From: Conchocele bisecta | Taxonomy: Eukaryota > Mollusca > Bivalvia > Lucinida > Thyasiridae | Assembly (NCBI GenBank): GCA_029237695.1 | Contig: CM055278.1 | Span: 72,593,188 to 72,657,187 of the forward strand | Length of the DNA: 64,000 nucleotides | Direction of reading: 5' to 3' | Shown here: piece after piece, positions 11,850 through 23,559 of the stretch | How the letters are laid out: each line of letters opens with the position of its first letter | How positions within the stretch are numbered: the first letter of the stretch is position 1 | Notes under the pieces: generated by a model | The model's input: the letters and a program-made list of their open reading frames with translations, nothing else | Told to the model about the DNA's origin: nothing | The model's database searches: none | Made by a program: the position numbers and the translations under genes

Positions 11850-12807
11850 CTAAAGGTACATTCCCACTCCGTAGGCACAACATGCTATTTATATCAGAGA
11901 CATCATCTGAGACATTTTCTGGCAAAATAAACATTCATTCACGTAACTATTAATTGGCATTATTATACATTTTATATCGGATGTAAATGTCCACACTGAT
12001 ATCAGGGGCAATAACCGTGTTTCCTTAATATGTTAACGGACATTAATAGTTATTCTCTGTACTTATGTTTTGGTGTGCAATGATCATACTTTATATGTAT
12101 GTGGGTGGTTGGTCGGGCGAACGCGACGGCGTAAATTAACGATAGGGATTCCTCCTTATAGGAATCACGATTTGCCTGGTTTGGCCCTCAGGTACGTTTT
12201 ATCTTTGAATCTTTTGTTACCTGGGAGTTGAATTCGGTTATTACCCATTATAAAAGTAGTAAGATTATTACTGATCCTACTGCTTTTGGGAGGGGGCCAA
12301 GTGATTCTGGTGTGGCGTGGACCGGGAATCAGATCAGGCTAATTCTAATTTCAGGGCTGAATGTATACTTTTTTATTGTAAATGTTCTGATTTTTGGACC
12401 CCCCTCCCCATTTGTACATGTACTTGAACATGTACATGTACTTGTACAGGTAATTATATGGAATGTACTACTAAACCCATTGACCCGGCCTTAAATGACA
12501 TCAGCTGTTGATAGGCGGTTAAACACCAACAAACAAACATACTTTATAATCTGTCGAAAATATTATTTTTTCAGGTGACGCATTTAATTAGTATACATAT
12601 TTAAATAAATATCATACCTCAGTTGCATATGAAAATAGCCTGATACCACCGCGCGTCACTATCAGTAAAATATATATTACTAAATGCTTATATCTGTATA
12701 GGGGGCACTCGTAATTTTCAGAACCGTTGGAATAGTGACACAATTACACACTTATTTAATTCCTATAAAGAACATGCTGTGCCTACCGAGTGGCCATGTA
12801 CCTTTAA
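11850..12807. mobile_element. TIR element, GTACATGCCCAC family, copy 2 (interrupted)
   Basis: Left end TAAAGGTACATTCCCACTCC, right end GAGTGGCCATGTACCTTTAA. The interior matches the family but is split by a SINE-like repeat at 12093-12540, so the TIR element is the older insertion. Confidence 0.7.
12093..12540 (+). mobile_element. SINE-like repeat, copy 1 (nested)
   Basis: Shares GGGCCAAGTGATTCTGGTGT, GACCCGGCCTTAAATGACAT and the 3' tail GCGGTTAAACACCAACAAAC with copies at 17889, 22868, 26555 and 28700. The CAAA-type tail suggests retroposition; no tRNA-like A/B boxes were verified. Confidence 0.65.
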
Positions 12808-12809
12808 TA

Positions 12810-14460
12810 ATTGAATGGCGACAAGCGTGGCACAGATCAGACTGCGAAGATGCGATTGCTGATTTGAGCCTACGCTTGTAACTTACGGTGTAAGTAAGAC
12901 TACTATTCTCAGCCAAGGTTCAATATAAACTATTCATCTCCATTTTCACAAAAAGATTCAGCATACTGTACAATGTAGTCGTGATGTATTTCGCAATATG
13001 TACAAGTGCTTATAAACTAAACTTATTCACCGCAATAACATGAATGTAAAAATAAAGTAGGTTTCAAATAATTTACCAAATCCGTACATTTTGTTGACTT
13101 TATTATTAGTATTTGTTATAGAAAGTCACACAACAATATGTTTAATAAACAACAAAATGTTTTTACAAATTAAAAAGGTAGCGTTGCAGTCGACGTTGTT
13201 CAAATTCCAAAGACGGTTTGTTTAATTTTACATACTGCACATAGTGTGACAAACAGGGGCAATACCAAATCATACAAATCAAACATACCCATCTTGGAAG
13301 GCCGAATCCTTCCACTCCCCCTCAAACGGGTCAAATCTCCTCTCTCCGCTCTCCTTAAATTTCTCCCTATTCTTCTCCCTCGCCCCTTCTCCGGGCTGGC
13401 GAACGGTCCTCGTCCCCTCTACCGCTTAGCGTAGGTGAGCGACTGGTAGACCCGTTAGTGACTTTCGTTGTAATACTCATTAGAAGAGATAACAAGAAAG
13501 ATATACATTGAGTTGATTTCAAGTTGAAAATTTGAGCTTCTATGTCCGTCGGCAAGGCGGTGCGGCGTTTTATACATATCCGATATTTCGAAATGAACGC
13601 AGTGATCGAATGTTTCTAAAAATAGCGGTTATGCGTTATACTAATATACTACTATTATAGATACGGATACGCACATGGGAAATACTACTTTATTGTATAA
13701 GAGACTTTGGTGATATTTCGTCCGAAGATTCGCCATATCTCCTCTGTGTGACGTCGAAATTTGACGAAAACATCGGTTAATTTCGTCGACCTTTTGATGT
13801 CAATAAAGGAACTGACCATAATTATGTTTGACCAACTACTCATTATTGTCAGTGCGTGTACATAACTACATGGCTTGACGTCATTATTGGCGAAATACGT
13901 AATATGCTATAACGTAGAAACTCTCGTATGCAGGTTCATATTATGGGACGCCAGCTGCGAAATGTGCCTTACAATAAGTACCGCCAATGAAAATATTGGT
14001 CTTTTTGCACAGTTAGTCAGTAGGATTGAACTATAATATATTTGCTTCTAGAGGGTGGCCTACTTCAGTGACTAAATGGCGATCAGCTTAGGCCCTGATC
14101 AGACTGCGCGGATGCATGCAAAAGTGCGCGGATGCGCAGGCTGATCTGGGGCTACGCTGATCACATACTCCGTAAATACACTTTTGTCAACCGAGGGACC
14201 ATACTATTAAGTGGATGTGACTGGAGAAATTGGGATTATTGCTTTTTTGCGACCAGTGTAGATCTAGATCGGACTGCGCAACGCACCAGGATATGCACTG
14301 TTCGCCATTCCGTCAATGAAACACCCGTCATGCTTGTAACGAGGAATATATATCGTTATCAGGAAATGGGAGTGTGCTATTGGATCGAGAAGTACACTGG
14401 TCACAATTCCCATAAGCCCTATATATCAAGCACGTTAGCAAATAGGTATAATTATGTATT
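12810..14460. other. Intergenic stretch, no further gene supported
   Basis: Apart from the candidate exon at 13289-13424, only short AT-rich frames are present. None carries recognisable domains or paired splice sites. Confidence 0.5.
13289..13424 (-). CDS. Possible upstream exon of the eIF4A-like gene
   Basis: A GC-rich island in AT-rich DNA. On the minus strand an open frame rich in Arg/Glu (including REKNREKFKESGERR and FDPFEGEWKDSAF) ends CAAGATGG followed by a GTATGT donor. Its two leftover bases complete the split glycine codon that opens exon A, so the phase fits. No ATG in frame; an acceptor-like CTAAG sits at the upstream edge. eIF4A normally has no such extension, so this may be a lineage-specific N-terminus or chance. 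Confidence 0.35.
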
Positions 14461-14466
14461 TACGTA

Positions 14467-14989
14467 TTAAAGGTACATGCCCACTCAAGAGGCACACACC
14501 GTTCTTTATAGGAAGTGTATCTAGATAGTTTTGTATATTATATAGATATAACATTTTCTGACAAAATAAACATTTATTCACCATTACCCCACGTATCGAT
14601 TGGCATTATTATACATTTTATATCAGACGTAAATTTCACACTGATATCAGAGGCGATAACCACGTTTCCTTAAAATGTTAACGGACATTACTATTTATTC
14701 TCCATATTTACTTTTTGATATGCAGTGATGATACTTTATTATTAAAATAATCCGGTAGCGCATTTAAATAGTATAACTAATTAAAAACTGTCATGCCTCA
14801 TTTGCATATGAAAATCGCCTGATACACTGCGAGTTACTATCAGTAAAATAAATATTACTAAATGATAATATCTGTATAGCGGGCACTCGTAATTTGTAGA
14901 ACTGGTGGAATAGCGACACAATTATACACTTATGTAACTCCTATAAAGAACATGTTGTGCATACAGAGTGGGCATGTATGTACCTTTAA
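14467..14989. mobile_element. TIR element, GTACATGCCCAC family, copy 3 (complete)
   Basis: Left TTAAAGGTACATGCCCACTC and right GAGTGGGCATG...TACCTTTAA are clear inverted ends of a ~520-bp non-coding element. This is the cleanest copy and can define the family. Confidence 0.8.
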
Positions 14990-15649
14990 GGATTATGACG
15001 TGATAAAAGCGGACGTATTATGTATGTGGCCAGTTTAGACAGAGACAAACATGCGTTGCCGCGCAGTCTGATCAGTGTCTATACTATTCGTAGCCACCGA
15101 ACTATATATTAAGCATCTGGCGAACGATTTGAAATACTGCCATGAATGTAAACGTTGATCAGATTATACGCAGGATATACATACACTATACTACATGTAA
15201 GCCTGTTTTCTTTTGGGTCAGATATTGATTCGTTTTAAATATTACTAAGGCAGTCTACGTACTTACTATACAATACAATACAAAGCCCGATTATTCACAA
15301 TGTCAAACTGGTTAGATCATGGTGTGAGTCGGTTGAATGGTCAGGATCTACAATATTGTGCATGTTTGACAAACATGTACATGTATATACGGTTTGTTTA
15401 TGGTCTAAACGTCACATTCCTGTCGTCCACATACAGTATCAAGATTTATAGGATTTGTTTTTCATTTCGACAGTTTTAATCATAGGGCGTCAGAGCTCCA
15501 GATAAGCTGCGTATTTACTTAAATAACTAAATAAAATTGCCAAACAAACAATTGAAATCAGAGGTAGCGAGTATAAAACAGCAATAAAAACAATTGTGGT
15601 ACCTTTATCATGCTGCAGAAAACAATAAACACACCACAAATATATAATA

Positions 15650-15735
15650 TTTTTCTTATTTTCCATACAAATACATCTTGGTATTTCATTAGAATTGTCT
15701 CCAAGACAATTCTAATGAAATACCAAGACATGTTT
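15650..15735. repeat. Palindrome centred on GTCTCCAAGAC
   Basis: CTTGGTATTTCATTAGAATT and its exact complement flank a very short loop. Confidence 0.7.
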
Positions 15736-15954
15736 TCATTTCGAAGGAAACCATTCAATAATTGCTGTCTGTTGATGTGTAAACAGTAGTGTGATTTTAT
15801 TTTACCCAATTAAGATATGGAAATACCCAATTGCTTCAGAACTGATGAAGTGACAATACTCAATTACAAATTCCTTATCTGGAGCCCTGGAGCGATATAT
15901 AAAATTGGCAACATTTCATCCACAATTAATCTGATCATCTCGCTCACTGGGGTC

Positions 15955-16090
15955 AGAAATCGTGTTGGGACGAATCACTCGGCGTGGGACAAAACGCCAC
16001 CTACAACAACACTGTCTAGTAGATGTAGGTGGTGCTTTGTCTCAGGCCGAGTGATTCGTCCAAGCACGACTTCGACCACTGTGATCTCGC
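15955..16090. repeat. Imperfect palindrome
   Basis: GACGAATCACTCGGC and GCCGAGTGATTCGTC form the outer arms, with CCACCTACA/TGTAGGTGG inside. Confidence 0.65.
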
Positions 16091-16254
16091 TAACTTTCGA
16101 TATGCGTCTGTCGTCTATACTGACAATAGGAGAATGAACAAGCTAGGTTAAATTAATCGTATCATAACCTCCTTAATTAAACACACATTCGACTGCATTG
16201 CAACCAAAACTAAATTCCGAAAGAAAGACTGATAGTGGACATATATGATTTACA

Positions 16255-16345
16255 CCTGAATATCAGTCTCGTGCTCGTCTCGTTGCGCGAGACGATGATA
16301 TTCGAAATGTGATATTCGAGGTTAATATCACATTTCGAATAACAA
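16255..16345. repeat. Nested palindromes
   Basis: GTCTCGTTGCGCGAGAC and ATTCGAAATGTGATATTCGA with its complement form consecutive foldbacks. Confidence 0.55.
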
Positions 16346-17110
16346 TCTCAGACATATTAAAATACAAGGTGAGACAAAGTTGTTTAACGGAAGAAACAGT
16401 TTATGGAGTGTAGAATTAATTAACTCAGTTTGATGAGGAGACGTAATCTGCAAACATGATTTGCTAGCGAAATAGACAAAATTCAGCCTTTTATAGTGGC
16501 CAAATAATTGACCTCGGCTAACCTCCATCAGCCAAAACTGACTGGTATGAACTGTTTCATTGTTAAGTCGCAGACAATTTTATCACATCAGATTCATTAA
16601 AGTCCGGATCACCGAATTGTCAAGACTTCCGAGACCACATGTTTTGAATAGAAAACTGTATGTAAATACCTAAATGTACAATGTCATTGATAACTATTGA
16701 AGGATTTGCAGAGAATATATGTCAATGCTTCCGCTAACACCAAAAATAGTGGAAACAGGTAATTATAAAGTCAGAATTCGCCAGCACTAAATCCCGACTT
16801 CGTTTCCGAATCAGTTCGTACCCAACAAATAATGTATTCTACCACAGTGTAACTGTAAACAAAAATGGCGAACAACATACTGGATCAGCCTTGGTTAATT
16901 GGTACTAAACTTGAAGCAGCACTATCAAGTGACATCATGACAGGTTAATTTCTTTGTTGAATTATTACTTTGGTAAGCAAGACCGCTATTCCAGCAACGG
17001 TGTATAACGCACAAATATTAACCACATAGATGACATAAAAGGCAATTTACATCATTTACTGACGTCAGAACATTATGACATTTATTTAACATGTATAGAC
17101 TTCTTTGAAC
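16345..17110. other. No gene supported
   Basis: An ATG at 16865 opens a 27-residue frame ending at a possible AG/GTTAAT donor, but no acceptor-matched continuation was found, so it is not called. Confidence 0.4.
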
Positions 17111-17149
17111 TGCCTTTAATGGTCAGACAAATTGTTATCCCATTGTGTA

Positions 17150-17330
17150 GCGAAAATAGGATATATGGATGCAAAAGTCGTCTGTCTGTCTGTGACTTTA
17201 TCCATTCTGTTATAACTTCTTTAGTGCATGGCCGATTGGCTTCAAACTTCATGTACATGTTTATTATCATCCATATTTTCATTCCCCATCCATGCTCTCT
17301 GTGCACAATGTCAAGGTCAAATAACTTAAT
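17150..17330. repeat. Dispersed repeat with CTGTCTGTCTGTGAC, copy 1
   Basis: Contains TTCATGTACATGTTTATTAT. Related copies are at 17735-17850 and 20610-20880. Confidence 0.5.
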
Positions 17331-17394
17331 AAATTGTATATACACTATATTGTTTTCACATTCAGTAGATGCATGTGCGTTTCTCCATTATCCT

Positions 17395-17615
17395 TTAGCC
17401 CTTAGACCGCTACTCACAACAATTGTTGTCTACTGTTGCGTGGTTTGACAGCACTTCAGAATCATTTATAATGGAAATGATTCTGAAGTGCTGTCAAAGC
17501 ATGTTGTTAATTATTCTAATGTGCTGTCAAAGCATGTTTTTGATGATAACAATGAAAAATAGAAAATAAACAGCAGACAAAAACAAAATAAAGATAGCGT
17601 TCTAAGGGTTAACAT
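17395..17615. repeat. Dispersed foldback (inverted copy at 21670-21925)
   Basis: GACAGCACTTCAGAATCATT and its complement form a hairpin; the flanking AACAATTGTTGTC matches the other copy in reverse orientation. Confidence 0.65.
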
Positions 17616-17888
17616 CTCCAACTACCACATCTAACATACTATTTTACTATTATTTTTATTCTTCATCTATATTGCTTGGTCCTAAATGATACTCTTTTGT
17701 GTTGTTGGGCCGTTAATGATCATTCCATTCCTATAACTTCTTTAGTGTTCATGTATGACCGGTTGGCTTCAAAATTCATTTACATGTTTATTATCATCCA
17801 TATATTCATTCCCCACCCAAACCATGCTCCCCCGTGCTCATGGTCAATGTCTTATTACTTTGAAATGTCCTTTTCACATTCAGTAGAG

Positions 17889-18300
17889 TAAGGTGGTGGT
17901 TGGTTGGAAGCATGTGATGGGTAATTTAACGATCGGGATTGTACCTTACCGGAATCCCGACCAGAGACCTACTTTGACGCTCAGGTATGTCTTTTCGGCT
18001 TCCTTGTATTTGAGAGTTGAATCTTGTTATACTCCTTAAAAGAGTAATCCTACTGATATTACTTTTAGGTGAAGGGGCCAAGTGACTTTGATGTGGTATG
18101 GACCTGGGACCCGGTCAGGTTACCGGTATTCTAATTTCAGGCCTGAATATATATTTATTTCGATGTAAATATTGATATTATTCCGTTCTGATTTTGGGAT
18201 CCCCCCCCCACCCCCGAATGTTAAATGCGGGATCAAACCCGTTTGTCTGGCCTTAAATGAACTTAGCTGTTGATAGGCCGTTAAACACCAATCAATCAAT
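17889..18300 (+). mobile_element. SINE-like repeat, copy 2
   Basis: GGGTAATTTAACGATCGGGA through GGCCGTTAAACACCAATCAA, the same layout as the copy at 12093. Confidence 0.65.
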
Positions 18301-18539
18301 TTATACTTGTTAATCACTCGATCGATATGATGTGGGCACGAAACAGTAGCACGATTATAAGCACCAGGACTGTATTGGTTACATAAATTTGCCTATTTGT
18401 CGGTGATGGTATTTTGAATGACTCGGACAAAAAATATAATTTAAGGGTCTAGCTCCTAAGTTTCTCCATTTATTATACAGGGCTGAATATATATTTATTT
18501 CGATGTAAATATTGATATTATTATACCCCCCCCCCCCCG

Positions 18540-19090
18540 CAACGAGTTGTGGGGTGGGGGGTATACTGGAGTCAGGTTGTCCGTCCGTCCGTCCGTCCGT
18601 CCGTCCGTCCGTCCGTCACTAAACTTAACATCAGAGAAATATTGTTATTTCCTTCATCTGAAATGCTTAATATTTCACACATGCATTCCTGTAAGGCTCT
18701 ACTATCATGCTGTGTCAAGTCCACGACCGTCCAACCCCCGCTGATCACAAGGTCAATGTGAAATACTTGGTATCTTTACAACAATTTACATCAGAGAAAT
18801 ATTGTTATAACTTCTATTTCCTTCATCTAAAATGCTTCATATTTCACACATGCATTCCTGTAAGGCTCTACTACCATGCTGTGCCAAATCCACGACCGTC
18901 CAACCCCCGCTTATCCCAAGCTCAAGGTCAAATACTTACTCTCTTTACAAAACTTAACATCAGAGAAATATGTTATAACTTCATCTAAAATGCTGAATAT
19001 TTCACACATGCATTCCTGTAAGTCTACTACCATGCTGTGCCAACTCCATTGGTATCAACTACGTGTTAAAATACACCAAGACTAAAGACT
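18540..19090 (+). repeat. CCGTCC-rich head with ~165-bp tandem units
   Basis: A run of CCGT repeats at 18578-18615 is followed by three units containing CACACATGCATTCCTGTAAG (about 18675, 18845, 19005). Short open frames are repeat artefacts. Confidence 0.75.
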
Positions 19091-20290
19091 GCTTAACAAA
19101 ACACAACATGCATAAATTGGAAGTGTCCGAGGACTGGTAGTGTCTCCAACCCTATTGATAATTTATATATATATTAATTTGTTTCAGAAACATGGCTGAC
19201 GATCACAAATTTGTGAACGTCTTAGTTGAAAGGAATGACGGAGGAAGAAATTAACAAAATTATTCATGATAAAGTAAGTTTGAACTGTATAACTTCAATC
19301 AAACAGGTTGCTGTGTAACCATGGAATGTCAATAACATGTCTGTTATGAGATGATTTGCTAATTGAAATGGCAAATGCCCCCAATTTGAGAGTGCTGGGA
19401 AAGGGGCATCCTCAAATTCAGAGGAAATGAGCATTAGTAACCATTAGTGCTTTTATGCCCCCGGAGGCATATTGTGTTTGGACTGTGCGTGCGTCCATCC
19501 GTGTGTCCGTCCTGGCACATTAAGAAGTTTGCCGGGGCTTTTCAATTCTATCAGAGCTTCTATATATCCCTTGAAGGAATACTTTAATATTTCAATACAT
19601 ATATCCATACCTGTGCACAAATGTGACACATTGAGACCATCAAATGCCTCGGCGGGCTCGACTTGCGGGCCGCGGCCATCATCGTTTATAAATCAGCAAA
19701 CGAATTGTCCATTCCTACGTAGTATAGTACACTATTATAGTGCACATAGTGCGTTACTTATATGAAGTATGTATACAAAAATGGGAGGTCTATATATTTA
19801 ACCTTTCCATGCATATGCAACTGAAAATGGAATCTTCCTTATTATATTCAGACTACATGTATTATATTATGAATCAGAAAAGGGTTGTTTGTGTGTCACT
19901 CACAAAGGTGGAAAGTGAGACATAGATGTAATTTTTTCGGCTTAGGCACAGTCTGCGTCAACATTGATGGCTTTCCACCCAGTGTCCTTCGGGTGACTTT
20001 GGACCTTACTTGATGATCTTGACCTTTGTGTCAACAATGTTCGATGTACATCCAAATGTTGAATATCTCCTGATCTGTTATTCAGATAATTAACAAACTT
20101 CATCAATAGCTTCCTCACACTGGTGGCTGTCCACGCAGTCGCAGGGATGCGGTTGGGGCAGGGCTTACATTCCTACTTGCTGAAATGGCTTACAATTTAT
20201 ATTTCTGCTGAGAATGTAAATACAACAAAGTAGTTAAACATCAATTATTAAACCTACTAATGTTAAATCCCATTGTTGTTCTATTTACAG
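19090..20290. other. Region upstream of the HECT exon
   Basis: Contains a CCCCCGGAGGCATATTGTGT repeat head at 19455 and an unproven splice-flanked segment at 19191-19272 (acceptor TTTCAG, donor GTAAGT) with frames interrupted by stops. No other coding content seen. Confidence 0.4.
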
Positions 20291-20526
20291 AAGAGGAAGA
20301 TAGTCCAATGAAGTTGACATATATCTTAATCTTTGCAACTGGAGCGGACCAGGTCCCACCGCTTGGATTCAGCCCAGACCCGTCCATTAAATTTACTCCA
20401 ACTTTACTGCCAGTAGCAAATATGTGCGCCTTTGAACTGCGTCTGCCTTTGCATGACGCATACATCGTGTTTAATGAGAAAATGACTTTTGGCATTATGA
20501 ATTCCCCTGGGTTTGGGAGAGCATAA
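20291..20526 (+). CDS. Terminal exon of a HECT-type E3 ubiquitin ligase gene
   Basis: Opens after acceptor GTTCTATTTACAG and reads to a TAA at 20524-20526. The encoded 78 or so residues match the C-terminal lobe of HECT domains: FATGADQVPPLGF, then PVANMCAFELRLPL and NSPGFGRA at the end. HECT ligases carry ubiquitin on a cysteine in the TC motif of this lobe; here the expected position reads MCAFELRLPL, so the cysteine is kept but the preceding Thr is replaced by Met. Upstream exons are not recognised; the 500-N gap lies downstream and does not explain this. Could be a fragment or a live gene of the G2E3-like family that is expanded in bivalves. Confidence 0.65.
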
Positions 20527-20609
20527 ACATTCATAAACACGCCCCCTAACAACCATATGGGCTCATCAGCGTTTTTCATCCCATCGCGAAGTAAACATTG
20601 AATACATGA

Positions 20610-20880
20610 ATGCAAAAGTCGCCTGTCTGTCCATCTGTCTGCCTGTCCATCAAGTTTTTCATTCTGCTATAACTTCTTAACCCTATGACCGATTGGTTTG
20701 AAACTTCATGTGCATGTTTATCATCATCCATATTTTCATTTCTCGACTCACCCCATTATCCAAGTCAAGGTCAAATAGCTTGCAAGTTTAATATTCAGTA
20801 GATGCGTTTCTCCATTCTCCTATAACTTCTTTACCGTACCAGTGATTGGCTTGAAAATGCATGTACATGTGTCACAACAT
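20610..20880. repeat. Dispersed repeat with CTGTCTGTCCATCTGTC, copy 3
   Basis: Matches 17150-17330 (ACTTCATGTGCATGTTTATC) directly after the HECT exon. Confidence 0.45.
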
Positions 20881-21088
20881 TTATATTATAATGATGTTCA
20901 AAAGCATACTTTTGAGGTAGAAATGTCAATTTCAGTAAAATATGTTGATGAACCCATCTGGTTGTTTGGGGGCGTGTTACAGATACAAAACTTAGTTAAA
21001 AACTGTTAAACTTACAGTAAACATTTGCGAGTATACGTTTAAATGTCTCAAAATGTATTGCAGATGCAACCTTTTAATTAGCCAAGCT

Positions 21089-21588
21089 NNNNNNNNNNNN
21101 NNNNNNNNNNNNNNNNNNNNNNNNNNNNNNNNNNNNNNNNNNNNNNNNNNNNNNNNNNNNNNNNNNNNNNNNNNNNNNNNNNNNNNNNNNNNNNNNNNNN
21201 NNNNNNNNNNNNNNNNNNNNNNNNNNNNNNNNNNNNNNNNNNNNNNNNNNNNNNNNNNNNNNNNNNNNNNNNNNNNNNNNNNNNNNNNNNNNNNNNNNNN
21301 NNNNNNNNNNNNNNNNNNNNNNNNNNNNNNNNNNNNNNNNNNNNNNNNNNNNNNNNNNNNNNNNNNNNNNNNNNNNNNNNNNNNNNNNNNNNNNNNNNNN
21401 NNNNNNNNNNNNNNNNNNNNNNNNNNNNNNNNNNNNNNNNNNNNNNNNNNNNNNNNNNNNNNNNNNNNNNNNNNNNNNNNNNNNNNNNNNNNNNNNNNNN
21501 NNNNNNNNNNNNNNNNNNNNNNNNNNNNNNNNNNNNNNNNNNNNNNNNNNNNNNNNNNNNNNNNNNNNNNNNNNNNNNNNNNNNNNNN
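21089..21588. other. Assembly gap of exactly 500 N
   Basis: The 17 bases before the gap (TTTTAATTAGCCAAGCT) are repeated immediately after it, so contigs probably overlap and the real gap may be zero or negative. Any frame through it is meaningless. Confidence 0.99.
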
Positions 21589-21669
21589 TTTTAATTAGCC
21601 AAGCTCATATAGAGAATATATTTCTCTATACTAATACCATAGCTTTGACATGTATTGTAGCAATTGATT

Positions 21670-21925
21670 CCTAACCCTTAGACCTATATCTTAAGTTTTT
21701 TTCGTCTGCTGTTTATTTTCTTTTTTCCATTGTTATCATCAAAAACATGCTTTGACAGCACTTTGGAATAATTTACAACATGCTTTGACAGCACTTCAGA
21801 ATCATTTACATTGGAAATGATTCTGAAGTGCTATCAAACCATGTTTTTATTGAGAAATAAGGCAAGATATAAAAGCAACAGCGGACAACAATTGTTGTGA
21901 GTAGCGGTCTAAGCGTTAAGAAGAG
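21670..21925. repeat. Dispersed foldback (inverted copy of 17395-17615)
   Basis: CACTTCAGAATCATTTACAT plus complement, and AACAATTGTTGTGAG at the right edge. Confidence 0.65.
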
Positions 21926-22194
21926 TTTGAAAATTAATTTCACTCTCAGTCCATTTTTGGCAAGTGTCTCTAAAACTTCTACGATTAAGAAATTATCATG
22001 TATAATATGAAATAATATTGTAGAAAAATAATTATTTCTGATAGCGTTTGACTATTTTGAATGTTGTATCGTGAATACCTTTTTAACGAGACATTTGAGA
22101 CACACAGTGTGCTAAAAGGTTCCTTAACTGTTTTACCTACGAATCTGATATTGTAACAATTAAAGGTTTTAAGGCAAATACATAGCTGTCACAA

Positions 22195-22460
22195 GGCATA
22201 TTAAAAGGGAAATGCGCAAATTTTCTTCTATCTCTTCCCACGACATTGCATCTCTTTCCCACGAGTTAGCTATCTCGTTCTCGTCCCTACGAGATAGATG
22301 TCTCGTTCCAACGACATAGCATATGGTTCCCATGAGATAGTATCTGGTTACCACGACATAATAAGCCAATTAATACTATGTCATTGGAAAGACATAGCTA
22401 ACTCGTGGGAATGAGATGCTGTTATGTCGTGGAAACGAGATCAAACATTTTGTGTACCCC
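22195..22460. repeat. CGAGATAG/CCCACGAGTT inverted-repeat element
   Basis: Alternating GACATAGC, ACGAGATAG and TCTCGTTCC words in both orientations; related element at 29270-29580. Non-coding. Confidence 0.6.
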
Positions 22461-22579
22461 TTTTAAGCTAGCGTATATAAATACAGGAAAATGATTTATG
22501 TCCATTAAGCAAATTAGATTTTTATCTCGCCCGCACATATGTACGTGAGACATGTGGTGCTTTTTTTTGACGACATCTC

Positions 22580-22680
22580 CTAGTTATGCCCCCGGTCTCT
22601 GTAGAGCCGGAGGCATATCATGTTTGGACTGTGTGTCCGTCCATGTGTCCGTCCGTCACATTAAGAAGTTCGCCAGAGTT
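22580..22680. repeat. GGAGGCATATCATGTTTGG repeat head with CCGTCC
   Basis: Same head as 19455-19520 and 27125-27215. Confidence 0.5.
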
Positions 22681-22867
22681 TCTCAATTATGTCATAACTT
22701 CTATATCTCTTGAACGATTACTTCAATATTTAACCACAGCATACAAATACCACATATTCATATTACCCTTCACAACTGTGCTTATGAATAATTTTGGTCA
22801 ATGAACTGTGTGCCAACAGGACAATTTTCTTGTTTCACATACATGTACTTTATATCTCCATTTGCTT

Positions 22868-23375
22868 GGGTCTCGGGTGGGAGCATGCGATGGGTAATTT
22901 AACGATCGGATTCATCCTTATCAGATTCCGACCAGTGACCTGGTTTGACACTCGTGTATGATTTTTGTCTTTCTAAATTCTTGTATGTGAGGGTTGAATC
23001 TGGTTATACCCCTTGTAAGAGTAATCCCATCCTACGTTTATGAGTAGTGGCCAAGTGACTTTGGTGTGGCAATGACTTGGCACCAGGTCAGGTTATTCTA
23101 TTTTCAGGGCTCTACCACATCTAACATTCTATTTTACTATCATTTTCTTCATCTAAATTGCTTGGCCCTAAATGATACTCTTTTGTGTTGATGGGCATTT
23201 AAGCACCATTCAATTCAATTCCATTTTCAAGGCTAAATTTTTATTTATTTCGATGTAAATATTCCGTTCTGTTTTTGGCATTTCCCCCCCAATGCAGTAA
23301 GTTACGGATTGAACCCGTTGGCCCGGTCTTAAATGACCTTAGCTGTTGCCGTTAATCACTAATAAATAAACAAAC
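22868..23375 (+). mobile_element. SINE-like repeat, copy 3 (with insertion)
   Basis: Family 5' half (GATGGGTAATTTAACGATCG) and 3' half (CCCGGTCTTAAATGACCTTA) are separated by a related tail sequence at 23100-23225 ending CACCATTCAATTCAATTCC. Confidence 0.6.
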
Positions 23376-23559
23376 AATATACATGTTTCGCCTAGGTCCA
23401 CCAAACTTCATAATTGTTTTCAAATCATCACTGTCAGTATATCTGTGAAGGATAATACATGTACCTAAAACACTATGTTACTATGAAAATGAAACAACTG
23501 ACCTGATGTAATTGGGTATGTCATACATTGGCGAATGCAGTTTTAGCATGATAATAACG

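Noticed and set aside
16865..16945. First coding exon starting MANNILDQPWLIG
   Set aside because: Good ATG context but only a weak donor and no in-phase downstream exon.
19191..19272. Exon of the HECT gene upstream of 20291
   Set aside because: Splice-like edges exist but every frame has a stop or needs a shift.
21053..21598. 181-codon ORF
   Set aside because: It consists almost wholly of Ns from the assembly gap.
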